Assembly (NCBI GenBank): GCA_964439265.1
Contig: CAYTOA010000020.1
Span: forward strand, 1 to 64,000
Source of the DNA: JAGVPT01 sp964439265
Lineage (GTDB): Bacteria > Bacteroidota > Ignavibacteria > UBA10030 > UBA8401
Length of the DNA stretch: 64,000 bases
Direction: 5' to 3'
This document shows positions 34,218 to 43,479 of the stretch, piece by piece. Below the pieces are notes generated by a model that was not told the DNA's origin, did not search any database, and saw nothing but the letters and a program-made list of their open reading frames with translations. How positions within the stretch are numbered: position 1 is the first letter of the stretch; each line of letters begins with the position of its first letter. The position numbers and the translations under genes were made by a program.

Positions 34218-36634
34218 GAATGAAGAGAGCGGCTGGCCTGAGTGTGTTACTTGTTTTCACTGCGGTGCTTTGCCTGCCGCTGTCCGGACAAACCCTCGTG
34301 GTCAAGAAATTCGGCGCAAAGGATAGTCTTCAAAAATTCAGCCCGAACACCTCCCTTCGGCAAGTCATTCAAGGAGGCAGGGTTCTCTCGTCGATGAGCG
34401 TCGACGACAACCAAGAAGTAAACGTGATCGTAGAACTTTCTGCGCCGACGACATTTCACACTTTCGGAAATTCCTCAGTCAACAAAGCCGCAGCAAACCA
34501 GCAGCGAAGTACCTTCGTCAGCAGGATTATTTCAACGTCACCTTCTGCAAGAATCGGCCGCCAGTTTTCGCATATTATGAACGGAGTTTGTCTTGCCGCC
34601 TCCCGCTCCGACGTCTCTCGAATGTCTCTCCTTCCGGGAGTAAGGCGCATTTATGAAGACAAGAAAGTAGCCGCGTTTCCCGTTTCGTCGTCAACAAAAA
34701 GCCAGCCCGCACACGTCCAATCGGACGCAACGCTCACATCGACAGGTAAAGGAGTGAGGGTCGGAATCATTGACACCGGCATCGATTATCTCCATGAAGC
34801 ATTAGGCGGAGGCTTTGGCCCGGGGTTTAAGGTCGCGGGCGGGTACGATTTCGTGAACGGCAAGGCCGACCCTCGTGACGACAACGGACATGGAACGCAT
34901 GTCGCTGGAATTATCGCCGGAAATTCTTCCTCATTAAGAAGCATGGCGCCGGATGCACAGCTGTTCGCGTATAAGGTCCTTGACGCCGCGGGAAACGGGA
35001 ACACATCTACTGTTATTGCAGGAATAGAGCAAGCGATCGCGGACAGTGTTGGTATCATCAACATTAGTTTAGGAAGCTCGGACGGAGACCCGGACGACGC
35101 TCTCTCGCAAGCGGTCGACCGTGCGGTGGAGGCGGGCATCGTTGTCGTTGTCGCGGCGGGGAACGACGGCGACTTCGGAACGATCTCTTCTCCCGGAGCC
35201 GCCCGCGAAGCGCTGACCGTCGGCGCGATCGATGCGCTGCAATCCATCGCTGCGTTCAGCTCGAAGGGACCATCGAATAAGATTTACGGGATCAAGCCCG
35301 ATGTTGTCGCTCCGGGAGTAGATATCCTCTCCGCAAAAATGAACGGCGGGTACATCACAATGAGCGGGACTTCGATGGCCGCGCCGTATGTAACAGCGGT
35401 AGCGGCGGATGTCCGCCAATTACACCCGGAATGGAACGCTCTCGAAGTACGGAATGCAATCATCAGCGCGGCAAAAGACCTGGGCTCGTCCATTTTCTCG
35501 CAAGGGAGAGGAAAAGTTGATACCTCAAAAATCGGCAGCGTCGTCTCATTCGCAACCCCGGCAACGCTGAGTTTCGGCTTTGACAATTCTTCAACAGCAG
35601 AATGGACGAAGGTGGATACGGTGGCGTTCACGAACAGCTCCTCTTCACCAAAAAGGTATGCATTCAAGCAAGTTTCGCCAAGCGGCGGAATCAACATTCA
35701 ATTCTCCCCCACGTCCGCAACTTTCTCTTCTCATGAGACGAAAGGTATTGCCGTAGAGATCAGCATCGACAATTCTCTGCTCGCTGATAATACCGCTCTT
35801 CAGCAGGGGTACGGCGGAAGTATCCTTGCGATATCAAGCAACGACACCATCACGGTGCCTTACGTATTCTTTAAAGGATGTGTCTTTCAGGTTTCATTTA
35901 GTGAAACGCCGTTTCAAGTGGTCATCCATGATCAAAAGACCAACTCATTCTATTTCAATCCGACGAATTCATTCTTAACGGCCGTTGTTCCTGCCGGCAC
36001 GTATGATATCCTCACAGCGTTTTCAGGTTCATCCTACGTCCTGAAGGAAAACTTGAATACGCGGGATAACTTAACGATATCCATTGACCGATCACTTGCC
36101 AATCATCTCGTTACCGTGTCGCCGGTCGATGAAAACGGAGAAGCGTTAGTTCCTGTGGGAACGAATACGTCGTACAGTTACGTTGAAGCACTCATGCATT
36201 CGGCGTCGGGGATCAGCGAAGTACTGCTGGGAGGGGGAAAAATTCAGACGCCGTCGCTGGTTCAGCGCATGTATTTTTCTGACGTAAGCAGCAACTATTC
36301 TTTTGGATATGCCATCAACGTCCAGTATGGAAATTTGAAATCCTATACATTTGATGTCGAATTGGATTCAGGAATAATTGCTTCACAGTCGGTTCAATTC
36401 TCCGCATCGGATTTGAAGCGGGTGGACTTCAAGTATGACATCGATTCGACCGTAACGAAAGTATTTCCGATCACGTGGTCCACGTTCGTGCAGCAAAATA
36501 ACGTCATTGCGGTCACTTATTACGATGGAAACGATGCCCCTCTTCTATATCCGTTTACGCAGACCGGTTATTACACCCGCCGGACATCTTCAAAATTTCC
36601 CATCTTCCATTTCAGAGAAGCTTACAAGTATTAG
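34214..36634 (+). CDS. Exported subtilisin-like serine protease (S8 family)
   Basis: An S8 peptidase of 806 residues. Signal peptide (LSVLLVFTAVLCLPLSGQ), an inhibitor-I9-like propeptide (about 30-160) and the catalytic domain with Asp in VGIIDTGID, His in DNGHGTHVAG and Ser in MSGTSMAAPYV. Past about residue 430 come beta-rich domains of unknown type, ending in HFREAYKY without a sorting domain. ATG 34214 overlaps the previous stop (ATGA). Its neighbour supplies a free sorting domain, which raises the question whether they work as a pair. The protein may otherwise be periplasmic or leave the cell by another route. Confidence 0.88.
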   Translation: MRMKRAAGLSVLLVFTAVLCLPLSGQTLVVKKFGAKDSLQKFSPNTSLRQVIQGGRVLSSMSVDDNQEVNVIVELSAPTTFHTFGNSSVNKAAANQQRSTFVSRIISTSPSARIGRQFSHIMNGVCLAASRSDVSRMSLLPGVRRIYEDKKVAAFPVSSSTKSQPAHVQSDATLTSTGKGVRVGIIDTGIDYLHEALGGGFGPGFKVAGGYDFVNGKADPRDDNGHGTHVAGIIAGNSSSLRSMAPDAQLFAYKVLDAAGNGNTSTVIAGIEQAIADSVGIINISLGSSDGDPDDALSQAVDRAVEAGIVVVVAAGNDGDFGTISSPGAAREALTVGAIDALQSIAAFSSKGPSNKIYGIKPDVVAPGVDILSAKMNGGYITMSGTSMAAPYVTAVAADVRQLHPEWNALEVRNAIISAAKDLGSSIFSQGRGKVDTSKIGSVVSFATPATLSFGFDNSSTAEWTKVDTVAFTNSSSSPKRYAFKQVSPSGGINIQFSPTSATFSSHETKGIAVEISIDNSLLADNTALQQGYGGSILAISSNDTITVPYVFFKGCVFQVSFSETPFQVVIHDQKTNSFYFNPTNSFLTAVVPAGTYDILTAFSGSSYVLKENLNTRDNLTISIDRSLANHLVTVSPVDENGEALVPVGTNTSYSYVEALMHSASGISEVLLGGGKIQTPSLVQRMYFSDVSSNYSFGYAINVQYGNLKSYTFDVELDSGIIASQSVQFSASDLKRVDFKYDIDSTVTKVFPITWSTFVQQNNVIAVTYYDGNDAPLLYPFTQTGYYTRRTSSKFPIFHFREAYKY

Positions 36635-36690
36635 GAGTAAAGTGAGTAGAGGAGAGATAGAGCGGCGGTTTGCGCTGCGTTTCTTCGACC

Positions 36691-38049
36691 TTATTTCTTT
36701 GAGATGTTGAACTGTTGAATCTTGGTATACAACGTCTTCAAACTGATGCCAAGAATTTTTGCCGTAAGATTCTTGTCCCATCCCGTGTAGTTGAGCACCC
36801 CTGCAATGTGTTCACCCTCAATTTCCTTCAGCGGAACAGCGGTCCCAATTTTTCCGGACGAGACCGCGGCTGATACGCTTCGCGGAAGAGCAAGGTCCCT
36901 CGGACGTATATATTCATCGGCCGCGAGAATTGCCGCGCGTTCGAGAATGTTCTCAAGCTCGCGGACGTTTCCCGGCCACGGGTACTCGAGTAATGCCTGG
37001 ATTGAATCCGGGTGAAGTTTTTTGGGCGTGCGGGTTTTCAATTTGTGCGCGACAATTTCGTTTGCCAGCAGCGGAATATCCTCCCGGCGGTCGCGCAGCG
37101 GCGGAATCGTCAACGTAATAACGTTAATACGGTAGAGCAGATCTTCGCGGAACCGTCCCTCTTTCGCGTCGTCGAGAAGATGCCTGTTGGTCGCAGAAAT
37201 GAGGCGGACGTCGGATTTCATTATTTTGTTCCCCCCAACACGTCGAAATTCTCCTGTCTGTATGAAACGGAGAAGTTTCGGCTGGAAGACCTGGCTGATC
37301 TCGCCGATCTCGTCCAGAAAAAGCGTCCCGCCGTTCGCTAATTCAACCAGTCCTTGCCGCATCGCATGCGCATCGGTGAACGCTCCTTTTTCATGCCCGA
37401 ATAATTCACTTTCAATGAGCGTGTCGGGAATAGAAGCGCAGTTGAGGGCGACAAACGGTTTTTCCGAACGGGGGCTGTTCTTGAACAAAAAATTTGCAAA
37501 TAACTCTTTTCCCGTTCCGCTGGCCCCTTCAATGAGGACGGTGGAATCGGTCGGCGCGACTTTGCTTGCCAGCTCCAACGCCGCGATGAATGCCGGACTT
37601 TGCCCGATAAGGCTCGACGACGACGCCAGGCGGGCCAGTTCGGTTTTCATAACTTTGTTTTCGATGAGCAGCTGACGGCGCTCTAACGCGCGGGCCATCA
37701 ACTCGATCAGCTCGTCGGCCGAGTACGGCTTTGTGAGATAGTGGAACGCCCCAAGTTTCATGCACTCGACCGCGATCCGGACATCGTCAACGCCGGTAAG
37801 CATGATCACCTGCGTATCGATATAGTTCTCCTTGATATGATGGAGAACTTCAATGCCGTCGACGTTCGGCATCTTTACATCGAGCAAAACGAGGTCGAAA
37901 AATGAGCCTTGGACGGCATTAATGGCTTCGACGCCGTTGGCGGCAGTAACGACCGAGTACCCTATCGACGTGAGGATCGTACTTAGCATCTCACGAAAGC
38001 CCGGCTCATCGTCAACGACAAGGATTGATGCTGTGATCTGTTTTCCCAT
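36691..38049 (-). CDS. Sigma-54-dependent response regulator (NtrC family)
   Basis: 452 residues: receiver domain (1-120) with Asp57 as phosphorylation site, Thr85 and Lys107; AAA+ ATPase domain with Walker A GASGTGKE (175-182), FLDEIGE, and RDRREDIPLL; C-terminal Fis-type helix-turn-helix NLTAKILGISLKTLYTKIQQF. The sigma-54 contact loop reads GAFTDA (222-227) and not GAFTGA; the variant occurs in active members but can weaken sigma-54 contact. ATG 38049 is preferred; the frame is open 20 codons upstream without family similarity. A CheY-like gene lies upstream on the same strand. No sensor kinase is present in the window. Confidence 0.92.
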   Translation of the reverse strand: MGKQITASILVVDDEPGFREMLSTILTSIGYSVVTAANGVEAINAVQGSFFDLVLLDVKMPNVDGIEVLHHIKENYIDTQVIMLTGVDDVRIAVECMKLGAFHYLTKPYSADELIELMARALERRQLLIENKVMKTELARLASSSSLIGQSPAFIAALELASKVAPTDSTVLIEGASGTGKELFANFLFKNSPRSEKPFVALNCASIPDTLIESELFGHEKGAFTDAHAMRQGLVELANGGTLFLDEIGEISQVFQPKLLRFIQTGEFRRVGGNKIMKSDVRLISATNRHLLDDAKEGRFREDLLYRINVITLTIPPLRDRREDIPLLANEIVAHKLKTRTPKKLHPDSIQALLEYPWPGNVRELENILERAAILAADEYIRPRDLALPRSVSAAVSSGKIGTAVPLKEIEGEHIAGVLNYTGWDKNLTAKILGISLKTLYTKIQQFNISKK

Positions 38050-38225
38050 GGTGAGATCGTACACTTTCAATTTGCCGCTTCCCGCCGGCGATCCGAAAAC
38101 GAGGCTCATCGCAGTCGAGCGAAACTAAAAAGCAGGGACATGACGATTTGTTTTCAAAATATCACGTGCCGGATCAATTCGATGGGAACGATGGAATCTG
38201 TCTGTGCTTTCCACTGATTCCGTTT

Positions 38226-38579
38226 TTACAATACTCTCTTTACCGCATCGATCAACTGCTGCATGACGATAGGCTTCTCCAAATAGACCACGTTCGGGTT
38301 TGAATCCCACGCGCCTGCCTGCTGGGCCTCACCGGTCACAAAAATGATCGGAATGTCTTTCGTCGCCGGGTCGTCATGCAGAAGCTCGTAGAGCATGAAG
38401 CCGTTGACGTTTTCCATCATCACATCACTGATGATAACGTCCGGATTCTTCTCTTTTACAAGGTCAAGCGCAAGGGAACCGTCTTCCGCTTCGATGACCG
38501 CGTACCCCTCCTTGCTAAGAATGATCGTTGCCAATTTTCGCATATCGGGGTCGTCATCAACGACGAGGATGGTCTTCAT
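38226..38579 (-). CDS. Single-domain response regulator (CheY-like)
   Basis: A free receiver domain of 117 residues: MKTILVVDDDPDMRK with the acidic pocket, phospho-acceptor Asp52 (IISDVMM), the Thr in FVTGEAQ and the Lys in YLEKPI. No output domain. The ATG at 38579 is chosen because GGAG is 6 bases upstream; the frame also opens at 38591. It lies 176 bases upstream of the NtrC-type regulator on the same strand, so a phosphorelay to it is possible. No histidine kinase or phosphotransferase is nearby. Confidence 0.88.
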   Translation of the reverse strand: MKTILVVDDDPDMRKLATIILSKEGYAVIEAEDGSLALDLVKEKNPDVIISDVMMENVNGFMLYELLHDDPATKDIPIIFVTGEAQQAGAWDSNPNVVYLEKPIVMQQLIDAVKRVL

Positions 38580-38680
38580 TATTTTCTCCATAGGTGTGCT
38601 GCCAAAACCGATCTACCAAACCCTAGAACTGGACCGGCGTTCGTCACTTTTCTTCACTGCTACCATTTCCGATAAATAAT

Positions 38681-38785
38681 CTTGTGTTTTACCGCCAAGG
38701 CACGGAGAACGCCAAGAGTATTATCGTCCTTTATACTCATAACTTCTTTGCGTGCTTGGCGTCTTAGCGGTTAAAAGATGCAAGA
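38681..38785. repeat. Spacer repeat with ACCGCCAAGG arms
   Basis: CTTGTGTTTTACCGCCAAGG on the left pairs imperfectly with CGTCTTAGCGGTTAAAAG and ATGCAAG on the right; the inner arms GAACGCCAAG and CTTGGCGTC also pair. It is the same kind of sequence as 14592-14720. It lies between the CheY gene and the tricorn gene stop. Confidence 0.6.
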
Positions 38786-38818
38786 TTGTTTTTTTGAGAA
38801 ATAGAACTAGACTGCGTG

Positions 38819-41800
38819 CTACGGTTTCTTGAACGGCGGCACAGGTGGAAACGTGAACGGGTTCTCCGTCGCTTTTTTCAGGGCAACTTCGATCGCTTTT
38901 TCCAGCTGCGGATCCTTTCCCGACATCACGCTGCCGGGGTCGTTGTCCACCCGGATGTCCGGGTCGCCGCCGTGATTCTCAATAAGCCATTCGCCGGTCT
39001 GTCCGTAAAAACCGGTATTCGACTGTTCCACTTTTCCATTGTCGATCGTCGTTTGCGTATTCTGAATTCCTACAAGGCCGCCCCATGAGGTCACACCTAC
39101 GATCGTTCCAAGCTTTCTCGCTTTGAAGCTTTCGAGAAAGGCTTCTCCATCGGAGCCGTTGTCCTCGTTCGATACGACAACATAATTTCCGACCGAGGTA
39201 CTTCCAGGATAACGGAGCGGAATCATGCCGTGCAAGGCGCTCTGAGCCGTAACTTTTCTTTCGAGTTTATCGATCAGGAAATATTCGGTCCATCCTCCGC
39301 TGTTGCGTCGTACGTCGATGATGAGCGCATCTTTATAACGAAACGCGCGCCAGAATTTGTCGAATTCGCCAATCCCTCCAGCCCCCATCGCATTGATGTG
39401 CATGTAGCCGACTTTTCCGTTTGACTCTTTCGACACTTTGTTGATATTGTAGGCAAGCCAGCGGGCGTAGCGGAGATTATTGTCGTTGCGGATCGGTTCA
39501 ACATCATAGATCTTCGATCCCTGCATGCTCGGCTTGGAATTCACAGTAACGCTGACCTTTTGGCCGGAGCTCACCTGCAGAAATTTGTTGTAGTCTTCAG
39601 GAACCTTCAGCTCCGTCCCGTTGATCGCCAGCAAGTAGTATCCCTCATGTAAATCGAAATCGGGCCGTGAAAGGGGGGCTGTAATACTTGAATTATATTC
39701 CGTTGGGCCGTAGATCTTGTCAAATTTGTATAAGCCGGACTTCTTGTCCGCAACGAGGTCTGCGCCGAGCCAGCCCGTGAACAATACGGGCGACGGGGGC
39801 GAGACAGACCCAGCATCTCCGCCGCTGATATATGTGTGGGAGACGGAGAGTTCGCCCACCATTTGCTGCATCACCCAGTTCAATTCTTCGCGTGAACTGA
39901 GGCCGGGGATATACGCCCGGTATTTTTCGCCGATTGCTTTCCAGTCGTGGCCGTACATGTTGGGATCGTAGAAGAAATCCCGGTACCACCTCCAGCAGTC
40001 GTTGAATATTTGATTCCATTCCTGCACATAATCGACCGTATAGACCATTCCGCCGAGACTTGCTTTTTCACCGGCACTTTTTGAGGAGAATGCTTTGTCG
40101 AACGTCGTCACAAAGACCTCATTCTCCTTTTGGAGTATCAACTGTTCACCGTTCGAAGAGACGTCGAAATCGCTGATCTTGTCTCCGAGAATGGCGTCCT
40201 GTTTCGCGGTCATATCATACATCATCATCTGCCATTTCGATGTACCGTTCGGTTTGAAGATCTCTTCGTACTCGTCCTCTGTAAAGTGATCGACGGCGCA
40301 CCATGCCACTTTGCCTTTTCCGGCTTTAAGATAGAAATAGTTTCCTGCCGGCACCGGAAGGGGGTACGTCCGCTTCCGGAGACCGTCCGTATCGATCTGC
40401 ACAATTCCCGGCTCTTTCTTCTTCGTATCGCTCTCGTTCGATTCGATAAACGGTGGTTTTTCGCCGTCCTTTAGTTGAACCGCCATCACCGTCTGGGGAG
40501 TGCGAATGGTGTGATCATCTTCGTAAAAATCCATGAGGATGTCGAAATTCCTGCTTGATACGAAATACAGATAATCGCCGTTCTGGTCGAAACATGGATA
40601 GAGATTGTCGAAGAAATCGTCTGTCACAGCGTATTTTTTCTCTTCCTCCACGTTGTACACGAAGATCTGGCTGTTCCGGTTGTACTGGACGAGACTATAG
40701 CAGACCCATTTGCTGTCCGGCGACCAATTGTAATCGCTGACTTCCCAGTAAAATTCATCGTTCTTCAATTGGTTTGATTCATCGATCTTCGTGAGCTGCT
40801 TCGTGGCGACATCGAGAACGAAGATCGCGAAATCTTTATTCCCGAAGAGGATCTTCTTCCCGTCGGGAGACCATCTACAATGGTAGACCGTTCGGTCGAG
40901 CGTTGTCGTCAACTGGGTCCAGGCTCCCCCGCCGCTGCTTTGCGTGTAAAGTTGGTACTCGCCGGATTTGTCGGAGAAAAATGCCACGGTCTTGCCGTCC
41001 GGCGAGAACTGCGGATACCGTTCGCGTGTACCCGGAGAATTTGATAGGTTCTTCGTATCCCCTTTTTCCGCCGGCACGACGAAAAGATCACCGCGCGCTT
41101 CGACGACAACTTTCTTTCCGTCGTTGGAGACGCCGACGCTGTGGACGTAGTCCTTCGGGTTCATCTGTTTTGGCCGCAACGTCCATCTGTCGGAAGGGCA
41201 TTGGATCGAGAGTTTTGTCACTGTCCCGGTCGCAATGTTGAGCAGGTGAAGAATCCCGTCATGGAGAAAAACGATTGTGTCTCCGTCTGTCGAGGGCATC
41301 ATCACGTCGACGTCGGCGAACGTTGTGATCTCATCGGCTTTCTTGGTGGATAGATTTTCCTTGTAGATATTGGAAACGCCGTTGGTGCGATCGGAGACAA
41401 AATACATTGCGTCGCCGATCCACATGGGGTAACAGTTTTTCCCGACATAGTCCGTGACGGGCGTGAAAACAGCGGTGGTAAAGTCGTACATCCAGAGATC
41501 GGGATACTGGCCGCCTTTATACCGCTTCCAATAATTTTCTTCACTTCCTCTTCTTTGGTACACCATTTTCTTTCCATCAGCCGAGAAACTGCAAAGACGC
41601 CCCCGGTCGATGGGGAAGCGTTCGGGTGCGGAACCGTTCTTGTTGACAAAATAGAGATTGGGGTCACGTCCGATATAGTTTTCCGCAAACGACCGATAAA
41701 CGATCCGTTCTCCATCGGGCGTCCAACAAACCACTTGTGCGCCTCCGGGTTGATACGTCAGCCGAACGGGCTCACCCCCCTCTGATGGAATGATGTATAC

Positions 41801-42064
41801 GTTCGACGATCCGTCGTAGCTTCCGGTGAATGCAATCCACTTTCCGTCGGGGGAGAATTTCGCGCTATACTCCGTCCCCGGGGCGTTGGTGATACGGCGG
41901 GCGACTCCGCCGCCGGTCGTCGCCAGCCAGAGATCTCCTTCATACGTGAAAACGATCTTATCTTTGTTGATGTCTGGATACCGCATGAAACGAGCTTCGT
42001 TCCCAGCGTTCAATCCCTCGGAGAGAATTAAAAGAAACGTCAATGAAATCAGAAGTTGTTTCAT
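38819..42064 (-). CDS. Tricorn-like S41 protease, exported
   Basis: 1081 residues, matching the plan of tricorn protease: signal peptide (LLISLTFLLILSEGLNA), an N-terminal beta-propeller with repeated SPDGKWIAF / SPDGKTVAFFSD / SPDGKKILFG units (about 25-660), then the C1 helical bundle (FNDCWRWYRDFFYDPNMYGHDW), a PDZ domain (DLHEGYYLLAINGTELK) and an S41 catalytic domain with RNSGGW and Ser971 in GSDGEAFLE. Archaeal tricorn is cytosolic; exported bacterial homologues are common in Bacteroidota and likely act on peptides in the periplasm. The ribosome site AGAGGA precedes ATG 42064. It is monocistronic. Confidence 0.9.
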   Translation of the reverse strand: MKQLLISLTFLLILSEGLNAGNEARFMRYPDINKDKIVFTYEGDLWLATTGGGVARRITNAPGTEYSAKFSPDGKWIAFTGSYDGSSNVYIIPSEGGEPVRLTYQPGGAQVVCWTPDGERIVYRSFAENYIGRDPNLYFVNKNGSAPERFPIDRGRLCSFSADGKKMVYQRRGSEENYWKRYKGGQYPDLWMYDFTTAVFTPVTDYVGKNCYPMWIGDAMYFVSDRTNGVSNIYKENLSTKKADEITTFADVDVMMPSTDGDTIVFLHDGILHLLNIATGTVTKLSIQCPSDRWTLRPKQMNPKDYVHSVGVSNDGKKVVVEARGDLFVVPAEKGDTKNLSNSPGTRERYPQFSPDGKTVAFFSDKSGEYQLYTQSSGGGAWTQLTTTLDRTVYHCRWSPDGKKILFGNKDFAIFVLDVATKQLTKIDESNQLKNDEFYWEVSDYNWSPDSKWVCYSLVQYNRNSQIFVYNVEEEKKYAVTDDFFDNLYPCFDQNGDYLYFVSSRNFDILMDFYEDDHTIRTPQTVMAVQLKDGEKPPFIESNESDTKKKEPGIVQIDTDGLRKRTYPLPVPAGNYFYLKAGKGKVAWCAVDHFTEDEYEEIFKPNGTSKWQMMMYDMTAKQDAILGDKISDFDVSSNGEQLILQKENEVFVTTFDKAFSSKSAGEKASLGGMVYTVDYVQEWNQIFNDCWRWYRDFFYDPNMYGHDWKAIGEKYRAYIPGLSSREELNWVMQQMVGELSVSHTYISGGDAGSVSPPSPVLFTGWLGADLVADKKSGLYKFDKIYGPTEYNSSITAPLSRPDFDLHEGYYLLAINGTELKVPEDYNKFLQVSSGQKVSVTVNSKPSMQGSKIYDVEPIRNDNNLRYARWLAYNINKVSKESNGKVGYMHINAMGAGGIGEFDKFWRAFRYKDALIIDVRRNSGGWTEYFLIDKLERKVTAQSALHGMIPLRYPGSTSVGNYVVVSNEDNGSDGEAFLESFKARKLGTIVGVTSWGGLVGIQNTQTTIDNGKVEQSNTGFYGQTGEWLIENHGGDPDIRVDNDPGSVMSGKDPQLEKAIEVALKKATENPFTFPPVPPFKKP

Positions 42065-42555
42065 ACAAATCCTCTTAATTGATATTCAAATCAATGATTT
42101 TGAAATTTTTTCAAATACCCTCAAATCAGCCAAAAAATGCCCCCTCTCTAAGTTGATCTGTTACATAGCGAATAAATTCGACAATTTCAAGGTACCGAAA
42201 GTCGCGTGCGTGTCACAGACAAGTTTGGAATATAGCATAACTGTCGTAGCATCACTCGGAATTGACGCACTACGTTCAGAAAACCCACGTTATGCGATCC
42301 TTGGATGCGTTTGCAAGTTCATGAAATAGTCAACCCTTCCTTCGAATGTTGCTTTCGTTATAATTGAAAGAGTTGGAATTATGTTCGAAAGAATCGCGTT
42401 ATAAACAGTTGAATAGGGGAACAGGATAAATACTCCGACATTCATTGAAGTCCGCGAGCGATATTCTGCAGCGTTGCCGGAGTTTGAAAGTAAATCCGTT
42501 GCATAAGTCCCTAACGATTTAGTTTCCACATACTCTCGCATAAATTTTTGGAACA
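42065..42555. other. Long divergent spacer
   Basis: 490 bases between the divergent tricorn and nucleotidyltransferase genes, AT-rich, no gene supported. A TATAAT occurs at 42359-42364 on the plus strand but without a good -35. GTATTTGAAAA on the minus strand near 42110-42125 could be a Bacteroidota-type -7 element for tricorn. Confidence 0.35.
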
Positions 42556-43479
42556 ATGGAACAGACGCTGACACTTCTGCAGCAGGACGTCTTACGCACG
42601 TTTGCGTACTTTGACGTTTTCCTGTACCCGCTTTCAAAACATCAGGTCTATGCTTTCCTTCCGCGCAATTCCGTTACGCTACAGCATGTGGAAGATGCTC
42701 TCCATCGTCTTGTCGATTTCGGCTTCTTGAAGTCTGAAAACGACTACTACTTCCTGGCAGACCGTACGGCAGCGATCGTGGAAAGCCGGATTGAAAATGA
42801 AGAGCGCGCCGCAAGAATGCTGAAAAAAGCCCGCTGGGTATCGCTGTTCCTGAAACAAATTCCGTTTGTCAGAGCCGTTTTTATCACAGGGTCATTGTCC
42901 AAGAACGTTGCAACCCGATCGAGCGACATCGATTTTATGATCGTAACGGCGCCGAACAGGTTATGGATTCCTAAATTGATATTGACTGCCGTAAGGAGGA
43001 TATTCCTTTTCAACACGATCAAATATTTCTGCGTTAACCTCTTTGTCAGTGAAAACGGGCTGCTATTCTCCGAGAGAAATTTTTTTAATGCCGTCGAGAT
43101 TGCAACGACACAGGTTCTCTGGAATGAAACGGCGTATTACAGGTTCCAATCGGTAAATTCCTGGACGAAATGGTACCTCCCAAACGGAGGGAATGCCCGC
43201 GTTCCGGTCGAGTCGATAGCAAGAACTCCCTCGCCGTTCCAAAGGGCAGCAGAATTCATTCTGAATCTCTTCCCTCTTACCTCTATCGATGCGTATCTCA
43301 TGAACATCGCGCGAAGCTACTGGAAGAAAAGGAACGCGCACCTCGACGAGAAGAAATTCAACTCTCTCTTTCAATGCACACCGCATATTTCATCCGTATG
43401 GTATGACGATCACCAGACAAGGATTCTGAATACCTATCAACAACGGCTCGCACAATTCGGAGTAGAGCAGCTAGAATGA
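42556..43479 (+). CDS. Nucleotidyltransferase-domain protein
   Basis: A 307-residue protein with a minimal nucleotidyltransferase core: GS (112-113) followed by DID (124-126) in ITGSLSKNVATRSSDIDFMIV, the metal and nucleotide binding signature of the polymerase-beta superfamily. The N-terminal 95 residues look like a winged helix (DVLRTFAYFDVFLYPLSKHQVYAFL and EDALHRLVDFGFLK). The C-terminal 150 residues are helical with no recognised domain. Its stop overlaps the start of the B12-radical SAM gene by four bases, so both are coupled. Substrate is unknown; it could transfer a nucleotide to a small molecule, a sugar or a protein. Not an obvious toxin-antitoxin partner, as no HEPN gene is adjacent. 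Confidence 0.75.
   Translation: MEQTLTLLQQDVLRTFAYFDVFLYPLSKHQVYAFLPRNSVTLQHVEDALHRLVDFGFLKSENDYYFLADRTAAIVESRIENEERAARMLKKARWVSLFLKQIPFVRAVFITGSLSKNVATRSSDIDFMIVTAPNRLWIPKLILTAVRRIFLFNTIKYFCVNLFVSENGLLFSERNFFNAVEIATTQVLWNETAYYRFQSVNSWTKWYLPNGGNARVPVESIARTPSPFQRAAEFILNLFPLTSIDAYLMNIARSYWKKRNAHLDEKKFNSLFQCTPHISSVWYDDHQTRILNTYQQRLAQFGVEQLE

Noticed and set aside
42290..42637. Minus-strand frame covering the divergent spacer before the nucleotidyltransferase
   Set aside because: It overlaps the start of the opposite-strand gene and its translation has no motif.
42556..43479. Nucleotidyltransferase as half of a MNT/HEPN toxin-antitoxin pair
   Set aside because: It is too large for an MNT antitoxin, carries a winged-helix part, and the neighbour is a radical SAM enzyme, not HEPN.
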